Assembly: GCF_000308775.1 (NCBI RefSeq)
Contig: NZ_BAGJ01000158.1
Location: 1 to 64,000 of the forward strand
Reading direction: 5' to 3'
DNA length: 64,000 nt
Source: Nocardia testacea NBRC 100365
Lineage (GTDB): Bacteria > Actinomycetota > Actinomycetes > Mycobacteriales > Mycobacteriaceae
Positions 1 to 7,909 of this stretch are shown one piece after another (position 1 is the first letter of the stretch; the number at the start of each line of letters is the position of its first letter). Made by a program: the position numbers and the translations under genes. Under the pieces are notes generated by a model, which ran no database searches, had not been told where the DNA came from, and was given only the letters and a program-made list of their open reading frames with translations.

Positions 1-2
1 AC

Positions 3-737
3 CGGGTACGCCGCCCGCCGTCCGCGCTCAAGGGCCGCGCCGCGGTCGTCGCGGTGGCCGCGGGCGCCGTGGTCGCCGCCGGACAGTGCGCCACCGCCGA
101 ACCCACCGACCACAAACAAGCACAGCAGGCCGCCGATTACGAGGCCGCCGGGTCGGTCCACGAGATCGCCGCCCAGTCCATGGCGACCGAGGATCCGGCC
201 GCCGTATCGAACACCGCCTCGCCGCAGATGCTGGGCGGCAATATCCCGGTCGATACCAGCCGCTTCGGTGAGATGCTCGCCAACGGCGCCCAATTCGCCG
301 AGGATCTGGCCCAGGCCGAAGAGGCCAAGTTCCGGCCGCTGTTCGCGAAATTCGCCAACGGTGCCTATACCTCCGGGTTCGGCGCCCGCTGGGGCGTACA
401 GCATCTCGGTATCGACGTGGCCGCCCCGATCGGCACCCCGATCTACGCGGTGGCCGACGGTGAGGTCATCGACGCCGGGCCGGCATCGGGTTTCGGTATG
501 TGGGTGCGCCTGCTGCACGCCGACGGCACCATCACCGTCTACGGGCACGTCGACACCACCACCGTCGGAGTCGGCGAATACGTGTTCGCCGGCGACCAGA
601 TCGCCACCGTCGGCAACCGTGGGTTCTCCACGGGCCCGCACTGCCACTTCGAGGTATGGCTCAACGGCAGCGACAAGATCGATCCGGTGCCGTGGCTGGC
701 CACCCGGGGAATCAGCCTCACCGGCAACGGCGACTGA
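3..737 (+). CDS. M23 family metallopeptidase (5' end outside window)
   Basis: Likely zinc endopeptidase of the lysostaphin/LytM type, acting on peptidoglycan outside the membrane. The C-terminal half carries the family motifs: HLGID (first zinc His and Asp), a GHVD segment and GPHCHFEVW with the HxH zinc/catalytic pair. The frame is open to the left edge, and a GTG at 54 sits inside a hydrophobic Ala/Val stretch that follows RRPPSALKGR, which looks like the basic start and core of a signal peptide. The true start is therefore probably upstream of the window. A low-complexity Ala/Glu-rich linker (about 60 residues) follows the signal region. The gene converges on a small membrane-protein gene. 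An M23 protein next to uvrD1 matches the Rv0950c-Rv0949 order known from Mycobacterium tuberculosis. Confidence 0.88.
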   Translation, partial: RVRRPPSALKGRAAVVAVAAGAVVAAGQCATAEPTDHKQAQQAADYEAAGSVHEIAAQSMATEDPAAVSNTASPQMLGGNIPVDTSRFGEMLANGAQFAEDLAQAEEAKFRPLFAKFANGAYTSGFGARWGVQHLGIDVAAPIGTPIYAVADGEVIDAGPASGFGMWVRLLHADGTITVYGHVDTTTVGVGEYVFAGDQIATVGNRGFSTGPHCHFEVWLNGSDKIDPVPWLATRGISLTGNGD

Positions 738-744
738 CCGCCCT

Positions 745-775
745 GCCGGGTGCCACGCGCCTCGGAGCACCCGGC
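745..775. terminator. Hairpin between convergent genes
   Basis: Perfect 9-base inverted repeat (GCCGGGTGC at 745-753 and GCACCCGGC at 767-775) with a 13-base loop, eight bases after the peptidase stop. Its position between two convergent genes suggests a bidirectional terminator. There is no long T run, which is common in actinobacteria. Confidence 0.55.
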
Positions 776-785
776 CGCGGTTGTT

Positions 786-1211
786 TCACGGTGCGGCGGT
801 GATCGCCAGCCCGATCAGCGCGATCACCTTGGCGATCTCCAGTCCGATGTACCAGTAGTGCGCCGTCGAACGCGGTAATTCCTCACCCGCGAGCACCCGG
901 TCCGAGCGGCGTGACAGCGGCGGGCGCACCACGGCCAACTGGACCACCAGGATCACCACCGCGATCGCGAGCCATATCCACACCGCTCCGGCAGGCGCCA
1001 GCACCACGACCGCCACCAGCAGGACCGCCGCGAGCACGGCCTCCACGATATTCAACGCCCGGAACACCAGCCGCCCGATCCCCAGGCCGAGTTCGGTGGT
1101 GACCCCGGGCGCACGGAATTTCAGCGGCGCCTCCAGGAACGAGATGGCCAGCACCATGCCGAGCCAGAGCATCGGCACGAACCACATCAGATGCTGCGCG
1201 ACAGACTCCAT
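786..1211 (-). CDS. Small multi-pass membrane protein, function unknown
   Basis: A 141-residue protein with about four hydrophobic segments: roughly residues 8-25, 55-75, 78-95 and 123-139. A short basic loop (RPPLSRRSDR) follows the third. No catalytic motif was recognised. It is typical of conserved actinobacterial integral membrane proteins of unknown role. It lies 38 bases downstream of the helicase gene on the same strand, so it could be co-transcribed with it. Codon use looks the same as in its neighbours. The ATG at 1211 gives a natural N-terminus just ahead of the first membrane segment. Confidence 0.7.
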   Translation of the reverse strand: MESVAQHLMWFVPMLWLGMVLAISFLEAPLKFRAPGVTTELGLGIGRLVFRALNIVEAVLAAVLLVAVVVLAPAGAVWIWLAIAVVILVVQLAVVRPPLSRRSDRVLAGEELPRSTAHYWYIGLEIAKVIALIGLAITAAP

Positions 1212-1249
1212 GACCGGAACCTACCGCGCGGCCGGGCCCCGCGGGGGCG

Positions 1250-3958
1250 CTACAACTTCGTCAGGGTCTGGCTGAATTTCGGAATGAGCCGAATGGTGCC
1301 GCTGGTCCCGAAATCGATCGTCACACTGGCCATATCGCCGACCCCGTCCGCCGCGACCACCCGGCCGAGACCGTATTTGTCGTCGCTGACCCGGTCGCCG
1401 ACCGCCAGCACCAGCCCGACATTGTTGCGGGACACGCCACGCCGAGCCGGGCGGCTCTCCCGGATGCCGGGCCGCGGCTCCCGGGACTGCGGCCAGCCAC
1501 CGGTCCAGTCCTCCTCGCCCGCCTCGGCACCGCGGCGGCGGCCGTACTGCGCCGGAGCCGACGACCGTTTGGGTTCCAGCCGCTTCCAGTCGATCAAATG
1601 ATCCGGTACTTCCTGCAGGAACCGGGATTCCGGATTGAACACCGGCTGCCCCCACGCCGAACGGACCACCGCACGGGTGAGATACAGGCGACGCCGGGCC
1701 CGGGTGATCCCCACATAGGCCAGCCGGCGCTCCTCGGCCAATTCGGCGGGATCGCCGAGTGCCCGCAGATGCGGGAACTGGCCGTCCTCCCACCCGGTCA
1801 CGAAGACCACCGGGAACTCCAGCCCCTTGGCGGTGTGCAGGGTCATCATGGTGACCATGCCCGCGCCTTCCTCCGGTATCTGGTCGGCGTCGGCCACCAG
1901 CGAGACCCGTTCCAGGAACGCGGCCAGCGATCCGGGTTCGGGTTCGCCCTCCCCCGTTTCCGGCATCAGGCCCTCGGCCCGGGCGGCCTCGAGCGCGTTA
2001 CGCGCCTCGGAGCTGAACTCCCGGGCGACGCTGACGAGTTCGTTCAGGTTGTCCAGCCGGGCGCCGTCCTGCGGATCGTCGGAAGCCTCCAGTTCCGCCC
2101 GGTAGCCGGTACGGTCGAGTACCGCCTCGACCACCGCGCCCACATCCGGGAAATCGACCTCGTCCAGCGCACCGGCGGCCCGGATCTGCTCGAGCAGCGC
2201 CACGAACCCGGCGATGGCGTTGCGCGCCCGGGTGTTCAGCAGCGCGACCTCACCGGCGGCGGCATCGCGCAGCGCCTCGGCGAAACCGATACCGCGCTGT
2301 TCGGCGTGTACGGCCACACAGGCCTCGGCACGGTCACCGATACCGCGGCGCGGGGTGTTGAGGATCCGGCGCAGGCTCACCGCATCGTCCGGATTCTCCA
2401 GGACGCGCAGGTAGGCGACGATATCGCGGACCTCCTTGCGCTCGTAGAACCGAACCCCGCCGACCACCTTGTAGGGCAGTCCCATCCGGATGAAGATCTC
2501 CTCCAAGGCCCGGGAGTTGTTGTTGGTGCGGTAGAACACCGCGATATCGGAGTAGCCGGCCTCGCCCTCGTCCACCAGCCGGTCGATCTCACGCGCGACG
2601 AAGGCCGCCTCGTCGTGTTCGTTGTCGGCGACGTAACCGGTGATGAGTTCCCCCTCACCGGCGTCGGTCCACAGCCGCTTGTCGCGCCGGTTGGTATTGC
2701 GCGCGATCACCGAGTTGGCCGCGGACAGGATGTTCTGCGTGGACCGGTAGTTCTGTTCGAGGAGGATGGTCTCGGCGTCGGGGAAATCTCGCTCGAATTC
2801 CTCGATATTGCGGATGGTGGCACCGCGGAAGGCATAGATGGACTGATCGGCGTCACCGACCACGCAGAGCTCGCTGGGCGGCACCGTATGCGCGTCCGGT
2901 TCCGGGGCCTCGGCATCCGGCGCGGCGGCAGCGGCGCCGGCGTCGGTATCGGCGGCCTCACCGGCCGTCCCGGCTCCCGCGGTGTGATGCCCCACCAATT
3001 CCCGCACGAGCACGTACTGCGCGTGGTTGGTGTCCTGGTATTCGTCGACCAGGACGTGCCGGAAGCGGCGGCGGTAGTACTCGGCGACCTCGGGATGCCG
3101 TTGCAGCAGGGCGACCGTCTCGCCGATGAGATCGTCGAAGTCCAGCGCGTTGGCCGTGCGCAACCGCCGCTGGTATTCGGTGTAGACCCGGGCGACCACG
3201 CGCGGCAGCTCGGCATCCTCGAATTCCGCGTCGCTGTTCGCCTGCTCCGGGCCGACGAGTTCGTTCTTCAGATTCGAGATGGCGGTCGCGAGCAACCGCG
3301 GGGTGTACTTCTTGGCGTCCAGTTCCAGATCCCGGCCGATCATGGCGAGCAGCCGCCGGGAGTCGTCGGCGTCGTAGATGGAGAAGTTCGAGTTCATGCC
3401 GGGGAGCAGCGCCGACTGGGTGCGCAGGATCCGCACACAGCTGGAGTGGAAGGTCGACACCCACATACTCGCGGCTCGCGGACCCACCAGGTCGATGACC
3501 CGCTCCCGCATCTCGGCGGCGGCCTTGTTGGTGAAGGTGATGGCCAGGATCTGCCCGGGAGTGGCCCCGCGCGCGGCCAGCAGGTAGGCGATCCGGCGGG
3601 TCAGCACGGCGGTCTTGCCCGAACCCGCCCCGGCCACGATCAGCAGCGGCGACCCGGTGTGCAGTACGGCCGCGCGCTGCTGCGGGTTGAGGCCCTCCAG
3701 CAGTTGCTCGGCCTCCTCGGCCCGGCGCTGCGCGGAATCGGTGCGCTGCTGTGCCTGCTCGGCCTGTACCCGCTGCCGCAGTGCGGCCAGGCCGCCGGGC
3801 GCACCGGGCGCCGCCGCACGCCGGTCGGCACCGGATAGCTCCAGGCCGGGCAGGGCCGCGGCCGCCGGCGCCGCGCCGGGCTCCGGCGAGCCGGCGGCGG
3901 AGGTGGTGGCACGGGAATTGTGCGAATCCGAACGAAGTGCTGCCGCGGTGGTGTCCAT
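1250..3958 (-). CDS. pcrA: ATP-dependent DNA helicase PcrA/UvrD1
   Basis: Superfamily 1A 3'-5' DNA helicase for repair and replication-fork processing. Motifs seen: Q-motif LNPQQRAAV, Walker A GAGSGKT (about residues 110-116), ITFTNKAAAEM, Walker B DEYQDTN, motif III GDADQSIYAFRGA, NYRST, TLHTAKGLEFPVVF and VGITRARRRLYLTRA. The C-terminus (VGDRVSDDKYGLGRV, ending near the stop) is the Tudor-like PcrA tail that contacts RNA polymerase in relatives. At 902 residues it is longer than usual. The excess is an N-terminal extension of about 85 residues and an Ala/Asp/Glu-rich insertion near residues 322-357, between the DEYQDTN and GDADQS motifs. The gene is divergent from chorismate mutase, as in the Rv0948c-Rv0949 arrangement of mycobacteria. 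Confidence 0.95.
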   Translation of the reverse strand: MDTTAAALRSDSHNSRATTSAAGSPEPGAAPAAAALPGLELSGADRRAAAPGAPGGLAALRQRVQAEQAQQRTDSAQRRAEEAEQLLEGLNPQQRAAVLHTGSPLLIVAGAGSGKTAVLTRRIAYLLAARGATPGQILAITFTNKAAAEMRERVIDLVGPRAASMWVSTFHSSCVRILRTQSALLPGMNSNFSIYDADDSRRLLAMIGRDLELDAKKYTPRLLATAISNLKNELVGPEQANSDAEFEDAELPRVVARVYTEYQRRLRTANALDFDDLIGETVALLQRHPEVAEYYRRRFRHVLVDEYQDTNHAQYVLVRELVGHHTAGAGTAGEAADTDAGAAAAAPDAEAPEPDAHTVPPSELCVVGDADQSIYAFRGATIRNIEEFERDFPDAETILLEQNYRSTQNILSAANSVIARNTNRRDKRLWTDAGEGELITGYVADNEHDEAAFVAREIDRLVDEGEAGYSDIAVFYRTNNNSRALEEIFIRMGLPYKVVGGVRFYERKEVRDIVAYLRVLENPDDAVSLRRILNTPRRGIGDRAEACVAVHAEQRGIGFAEALRDAAAGEVALLNTRARNAIAGFVALLEQIRAAGALDEVDFPDVGAVVEAVLDRTGYRAELEASDDPQDGARLDNLNELVSVAREFSSEARNALEAARAEGLMPETGEGEPEPGSLAAFLERVSLVADADQIPEEGAGMVTMMTLHTAKGLEFPVVFVTGWEDGQFPHLRALGDPAELAEERRLAYVGITRARRRLYLTRAVVRSAWGQPVFNPESRFLQEVPDHLIDWKRLEPKRSSAPAQYGRRRGAEAGEEDWTGGWPQSREPRPGIRESRPARRGVSRNNVGLVLAVGDRVSDDKYGLGRVVAADGVGDMASVTIDFGTSGTIRLIPKFSQTLTKL

Positions 3959-4298
3959 CGTCTGTTCACGCTACCGCCGCGACCCGACACGATCGAACAC
4001 TCGGCCGAATTCGTCACCGGCGGGGTCGCTCGGCGGGACGATATCCCCACCAGTGAGCGTTTTGCATACATCGGTTACCGTGGCAAACTGGCAATATGGT
4101 TTGCCCTTCAGCGAAACATCCGCGCCGGTTGTGTGGACTGCTGGGCCGCAGACCGGGCACCTGAGGCCCGAACGGGGCAGGTAAGGGGGAACGGCATCAC
4201 CAGACCCGCCGGGTCTTTTTCACGCGGTGGAGGAGCTCTGGATCGGTAACACGACGCGCCTCGGCGCCGATCCAGGTTCTGACACGAGGAGATGAGAA
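3959..4298. promoter_or_regulatory. Divergent promoter region and chorismate mutase leader
   Basis: This 340-base gap separates the divergent helicase and chorismate mutase genes and contains no convincing gene. A relatively AT-rich patch at 4060-4100 (TTTGCATACA, GCAATATGGT) is the best place for promoters on either strand, but no well-spaced -35/-10 pair is clear. On the plus strand the long leader contains an intrinsic-terminator-like hairpin (4202-4220) upstream of the mutase start. A short reading frame (ATG 4095, about 22 codons) lies before it but has no run of aromatic codons. Confidence 0.4.
4202..4220 (+). terminator. Terminator-like hairpin in the chorismate mutase leader
   Basis: AGACCC (4202-4207) and GGGTCT (4211-4216) form a short stem with a 3-base loop, followed directly by a T5 run (4216-4220). 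It is on the coding strand of the mutase, about 80 bases before its start, with no other plus-strand gene upstream of it in the gap. It could be an attenuator or the end of a small transcript. Confidence 0.45.
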
Positions 4299-4610
4299 AT
4301 GAGCACACCCGCTACGGCGACCGGGTCGGGTTCGACTACCGACACGGACTCGGAGCTTCCTCGGACCGAAGCCGAGATCGAAAAACTCCGTAAGGAGATC
4401 GACCGGCTCGATGCGGAGATCCTCACGGCCATCAAGCGCCGAACGGAGATCTCACGGGTAATCGGACGGACCCGGATGGCTTCCGGGGGTACCCGCCTGG
4501 TGCACAGCCGGGAGATGAAGGTGCTGGAGCGCTTCAGCGAGCTCGGCCAGGAGGGGCACACCCTGGCGATGCTGCTGCTGCGTCTCGGGCGCGGACGTCT
4601 CGGCCGCTAG
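4299..4610 (+). CDS. Chorismate mutase, AroQ type, intracellular
   Basis: Converts chorismate to prephenate, the branch point to phenylalanine and tyrosine. The 103-residue protein has the all-alpha AroQ pattern: LRKEIDRLDAEILTAIKRR (helix 1), ISRVIGRTR, and a C-terminal LRLGRGRLGR tail. It lacks a signal peptide, so it matches the short cytosolic enzyme (MtCM, Rv0948c) that in M. tuberculosis is activated by binding DAHP synthase through its C-terminal region; the RLGR-type ending seen here fits that group. The ATG is preceded by GAGGAG at good spacing. The first 25 residues are Thr/Ser-rich and probably disordered. A strong hairpin follows the gene. Confidence 0.9.
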   Translation: MSTPATATGSGSTTDTDSELPRTEAEIEKLRKEIDRLDAEILTAIKRRTEISRVIGRTRMASGGTRLVHSREMKVLERFSELGQEGHTLAMLLLRLGRGRLGR

Positions 4611-4656
4611 GTCCCAACAGAACCGACGCGGCGGCCCGCAGACCGCCGCAACCTCA

Positions 4657-4693
4657 CGAACCGCCCCGGGTGACCACGCCCCGGGGCGGTTCG
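4657..4693. terminator. Bidirectional hairpin terminator
   Basis: Perfect 14-base inverted repeat (4657-4670 and 4680-4693; CGAACCGCCCCGGG and its complement) with a 9-base loop, between the convergent chorismate mutase and aldehyde dehydrogenase genes. A smaller 7-base hairpin (4628-4649) precedes it. Confidence 0.75.
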
Positions 4694-4702
4694 TACTGTC
4701 TG

Positions 4703-6157
4703 TCACGTCATGGCGATGTACTTGGTCGACAGGTATTCCTCGATCCCCTCGGTACCGCCTTCCCGGCCGAAACCGGAAGCCTTGACGCCACCGAACGGGG
4801 CCGCCGGGTCGGAGATCACGCCACGGTTCACCCCCACCATTCCGCTTTCCAACCCCTCGGCCACCCGCAGCGCCCGCTCGAGGTCCCGGGTGTAGATGTA
4901 GCTCACCAGCCCGAACTCGGTGTCGTTGGCGGCGGCCAGACCCTCTTCCTCGGTATCGAAGGCGACGATCGGCGCCACCGGGCCGAAAACCTCCTCACGG
5001 AGGATCCGGGCCCGCGGGGGGATATCGGTGAGCACGGTCGCCGGATAGAACCAGCCCGGGCCACCCGCGGCCTTGCCGCCGACGCGGACAGACGCGCCCG
5101 CGCCGACCGCGTCGTCGACCAGTTCGGCCACGGTGTTCAGCTGATCCTCGCTGACCAGCGGGCCGAGCGTGGTTTCCGGATCGGTTCCCGGCCCCAGCCG
5201 GACCTGGGAGTTGATCGCCGCCACGAACTTCTCCGTGAACTCCTCGACCACCGCGCGATGCACATGGAAACGATTGGCCGCGGTGCACGCCTCACCGCCG
5301 TTGCGCAGCTTGGCCAGCAGCGCCCCCTCGACGGCCGCGTCGATATCGGCGTCGTCGAACACCACGAACGGCGCGTTCCCGCCGAGTTCCATCGATGTAC
5401 GCAGCAGACCGGACGCGGACTTCTCGACGAGGGTGCGACCGACCTCGGTGGACCCGGTGAAGGTGAGCTTGCGCAGCCGGGGATCGTCGAGCAGCGGCTG
5501 GGTGACCGCCCCGGACCGGCGCGAGGTGATCACCGAGAGCACACCGTCGGGCAGACCGGCCTCCGAGCACAGCTTCGCCAGCAGCAGCATGGTGAGCGGG
5601 GTCGCCGAGGCCGGTTTGACGATCATGGTGCAGCCCGCCGCCAGCGCGGGGCCGATCTTGCGGGTACCCATCGCGAGCGGGAAGTTCCACGGCGTGATCG
5701 CCAGACACGGACCGACCGGCTGCTTGTGCACCAGGATGCGGCCGGTACCCGAGGGCGCGTGCAGATAGCGGCCGTGGATGCGCGCGGCCTCCTCGCTGAA
5801 CCAGCGGAAGAACTCGGCGCCGTAGCGGACCTCGTTCCGGCTCTCCGGCAGGGACTTGCCCATCTCCAGGGTCATCAGCAGGGCGAATTCCTCGGCGCGC
5901 GCGGTGATGCGCTCGAAGACCGCACGCAGGATCTCACCGCGCTCGCGGGCCGAGGTGGCGGCCCAATCCGCCTGGGCCGCCGCCGCGGCATCCAGTGCCC
6001 GCACGGCATCATCCGGGGTTCCGTCCGCGACCTCGGCGATAACGTCACCGTTCGCTGGATTGTGCACTGGGAAGGTACCCCCGCCGGTGGCATCGACGGG
6101 TCCGCCGATCCACAGTTGCTTCGGTACAGATGCGAGAACTTCGGATTCTGAGGCCAT
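4703..6157 (-). CDS. gabD: NAD(P)-dependent succinate-semialdehyde dehydrogenase
   Basis: Aldehyde dehydrogenase superfamily enzyme, most like succinate-semialdehyde dehydrogenase, which oxidises succinate semialdehyde to succinate (GABA shunt / incomplete TCA variants). Seen in order: PWNFPLAMGTRKIGPALAAG, the coenzyme-binding FTGSTEVG, the general-base Glu in MELGGNAPFVVFDDAD, the nucleophile Cys in GGEACTAANRF, EEVFGPVAP, and the C-terminal APFGGVKASGFGREGG. Start: the frame is open to 6208, but the N-terminal match begins at MASESEVLASVPKQLW, so the ATG at 6157 is preferred. About 484 residues, the normal family length. Exact substrate is inferred from overall similarity; other aldehydes are possible. 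Confidence 0.85.
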   Translation of the reverse strand: MASESEVLASVPKQLWIGGPVDATGGGTFPVHNPANGDVIAEVADGTPDDAVRALDAAAAAQADWAATSARERGEILRAVFERITARAEEFALLMTLEMGKSLPESRNEVRYGAEFFRWFSEEAARIHGRYLHAPSGTGRILVHKQPVGPCLAITPWNFPLAMGTRKIGPALAAGCTMIVKPASATPLTMLLLAKLCSEAGLPDGVLSVITSRRSGAVTQPLLDDPRLRKLTFTGSTEVGRTLVEKSASGLLRTSMELGGNAPFVVFDDADIDAAVEGALLAKLRNGGEACTAANRFHVHRAVVEEFTEKFVAAINSQVRLGPGTDPETTLGPLVSEDQLNTVAELVDDAVGAGASVRVGGKAAGGPGWFYPATVLTDIPPRARILREEVFGPVAPIVAFDTEEEGLAAANDTEFGLVSYIYTRDLERALRVAEGLESGMVGVNRGVISDPAAPFGGVKASGFGREGGTEGIEEYLSTKYIAMT

Positions 6158-6283
6158 ACGGCCAGCGTAGGTTCTGCCTCGGAGTTTTGCGCCGGGCCGG
6201 AACAGCATGGCGGTGCCGGCCCATCAGCCCCTGGTCGATGCAGATTTCGCCGGAGTGCCCTAGTCAAGCGGGGTCGACGGGGG

Positions 6284-6318
6284 TTGACGACGGCGGCGAG
6301 AAAGAAAGATTCTATACA
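6284..6318 (+). promoter_or_regulatory. Possible promoter of the RiPP-like locus
   Basis: TTGACG (6284-6289) and TATACA (6313-6318) lie about 50 bases upstream of the precursor start, in the most AT-rich stretch nearby. The 23-base spacing is too long for a standard sigma-70-type promoter, so one of the two boxes may be wrong. AAGGGAG upstream of 6367 is a good ribosome-binding site. Confidence 0.3.
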
Positions 6319-6366
6319 CGTAAGTGATGTGCACTTATTTAGCGGCAAGATAAGGGAGTTTCCCCG

Positions 6367-6483
6367 ATGAAGAAGCACACAACCAAGCCCCCCGTCAAGC
6401 CGGCGGCCGAGCCCGCACCCATCGTGATCCGGCGCCTCGACAAGAAGGAAACCACCGGCTTCAGCGGGGCAAACTCCGCGTAG
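6367..6483 (+). CDS. Putative RiPP precursor peptide (38 residues)
   Basis: A short frame, ATG to TAG, with AAGGGAG before the start. The peptide begins MKKHTTKPPVKP, continues through a Pro/Ala-rich stretch and IVIRRLDK, and ends KETTGFSGANSA. I read the N-terminal two thirds as leader and the small polar C-terminus (Thr, Ser, Gly, Asn) as probable core. It is followed by two genes that each carry a PqqD-like recognition domain, an E1-like adenylating enzyme and an M50 protease, which is the usual setting for a modified peptide. A degenerate second copy of its 3' end follows at 6573-6644. The conserved part between copies is KETTG-x-SG, with a variable tail. It matches no precursor family I recognise. 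Confidence 0.7.
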   Translation: MKKHTTKPPVKPAAEPAPIVIRRLDKKETTGFSGANSA

Positions 6484-6572
6484 AGATACCCCTCTAGAAC
6501 CGGGCAACCCTCGACTGCGAGTCAGGAACGGATTCGCGGGGCCGGCAGCGGAGCACTTCGAACATCCTGAGG

Positions 6573-6644
6573 GTGACGTACATCACACAACCAACCCCCC
6601 GTTAAAAGGAAACCACCGGCCTCAGTGGGTCGACCTCGAGTTAG
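6573..6644 (+). pseudogene. Decayed second copy of the precursor peptide
   Basis: The DNA at 6584-6644 resembles the precursor gene with its middle deleted: the CACACAACCAA start of the leader and the CCCCCCGT block are joined to AAGGAAACCACCGGC from the core. In the core frame it reads KETTGLSGSTSS then TAG, against KETTGFSGANSA in the intact gene. A TAA at 6603-6605 blocks the frame directly before the core, and the leader match is in another frame. It is therefore most likely a broken duplicate, unless a sequencing error hides a second functional precursor. Confidence 0.55.
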
Positions 6645-6765
6645 CGGTGCCGACCGAGGGTCGGGAACCGCAGGTGCCGAGCGGTCCGCAGGGCACCGGT
6701 GCCCTGGAGCCGGTGCGACCGGCCCCCAGCTGAAGCGGGCCCGGCCTGCACCGGCTGCCAGGGAC

Positions 6766-6771
6766 AAGGAG
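6766..6771 (+). promoter_or_regulatory. Ribosome-binding site fixing a TTG start
   Basis: AAGGAG ends seven bases before the TTG at 6779. This is the strongest Shine-Dalgarno match in the region and supports the unusual start of the E1-like gene. Confidence 0.65.
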
Positions 6772-6778
6772 CCCCGTA

Positions 6779-7909
6779 TTGGACCAGGTCAATGCCTCGG
6801 ATATGCGGCGCCCCCGCATCAAACGGGAGCATGTCCCCTACCGCACAACCGACGGGCAGGTGCGGATCGGCGCGACCGTCCCGGGGATCGGCGTGGAAGT
6901 AGCAGACCCCGGCGGGTGGATCTGGGAAGTAGTCCAGTCGATGGACGCGACCAGATCCCCCGCCGAGATCGTCGATGAAGTGACCAGGCGGCACAGCTCG
7001 GTATCCGGCGCCGAGGTGATGCGCGCGATGCAGGTACTGCTTGACTCCGGTTTCGTCGAAGACGCCGGTGCGCCCGTACCGGCCGAACTCGGGCCCGCGC
7101 GGCGGGAACGCTACTCGAGGAGTATGGCGTTCTTCGAATGGATCGACGGGACGCCGCGGTCGACCCCGTGGGATATCCAGCTCCGCCTGGGCCGCTCCCG
7201 AGTGCTGCTGATCGGGATCGGCGGAGTCGGCGGCGCGGCGGCGCAAGCACTCGTCGCATCGGGTGTCGGACACCTGCACTGCGTCGACCCCGATATCGTC
7301 GAACTGTCGAATCTCAGCCGACAAGTCCTCTACCGGGAGGACCACATCGGCAAACCCAAGGTCGACGCCGCGGTCGCGCAATTGCGGGCACTCAACTCCG
7401 ACGTCGAGATCACCGGTGAACAATCGCAGATCGACAGCCAAGCCGATCTCACCGCCCTGCTGCGAGGCGGTTACGACCTGCTCGCGTTCTGCGCTGATAA
7501 ACCGCGCGCCAGTCGGCGGTGGGCGAATCGCGCCTGTTCCACCGCCGGTTTACCCTGGGTGGCTGCCGGATATCACGGTCCGCTCGCCACGGCCCAGGTG
7601 CACGTGCCGGGGCAGGGCGCCTGCTGGGAATGCCTGCACGATCAGGAGATCGAGGGGCGCGACGACCGCCGACCGGCCGACGTGGCCCCGGAAAGCCTCG
7701 TACCACAATTGCCTTGGCATCCGGTGAACGCCGTCTCCGCGGTGATCACCGGCAACCTGCTCGCGCATCTCGCGCTGGCTGTGCTGACCGGTGCGCCGCG
7801 TACCGAGCCGGGCTTCCAATACGGTCTGAACCTCGCGGTGCCCGGGGAACCGATCTATGAGCGTTTCCCGCCGCGCCCGGATTGCCCGGTGTGCGGGGAT
7901 GCGCGGTGA
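6779..7909 (+). CDS. RRE-fused ThiF/MccB-like (E1) adenylating enzyme
   Basis: Probable peptide-activating enzyme of the E1/ThiF/MccB superfamily, adenylating a carboxylate of the precursor. Residues about 10-100 form a winged-helix, PqqD-like domain (GWIWEVVQSMDATRSPAEIV and a following helix pair), the usual RiPP recognition element that holds the leader. The catalytic part follows: VLLIGIGGVGGAAAQAL (nucleotide-binding glycine loop), VDPDIVELSNLSRQVLY (the D and R of the E1 ATP site) and GKPKVDAA. Two CxxC pairs, CWEC and CPVC near the C-terminus, should bind a structural zinc. Total 376 residues. Start is TTG with AAGGAG seven bases upstream. The stop overlaps the next gene's GTG by four bases (GTGA), so the two are translationally coupled. 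The exact chemistry (amidation, cyclisation or azoline formation) cannot be told; no YcaO partner is present. Confidence 0.82.
   Translation: MDQVNASDMRRPRIKREHVPYRTTDGQVRIGATVPGIGVEVADPGGWIWEVVQSMDATRSPAEIVDEVTRRHSSVSGAEVMRAMQVLLDSGFVEDAGAPVPAELGPARRERYSRSMAFFEWIDGTPRSTPWDIQLRLGRSRVLLIGIGGVGGAAAQALVASGVGHLHCVDPDIVELSNLSRQVLYREDHIGKPKVDAAVAQLRALNSDVEITGEQSQIDSQADLTALLRGGYDLLAFCADKPRASRRWANRACSTAGLPWVAAGYHGPLATAQVHVPGQGACWECLHDQEIEGRDDRRPADVAPESLVPQLPWHPVNAVSAVITGNLLAHLALAVLTGAPRTEPGFQYGLNLAVPGEPIYERFPPRPDCPVCGDAR

Noticed and set aside
1598..3838. Long open frame on the plus strand opposite the helicase gene
   Set aside because: It mirrors the helicase coding frame; in GC-rich DNA the antisense frame stays open by composition. 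No domain is recognisable.
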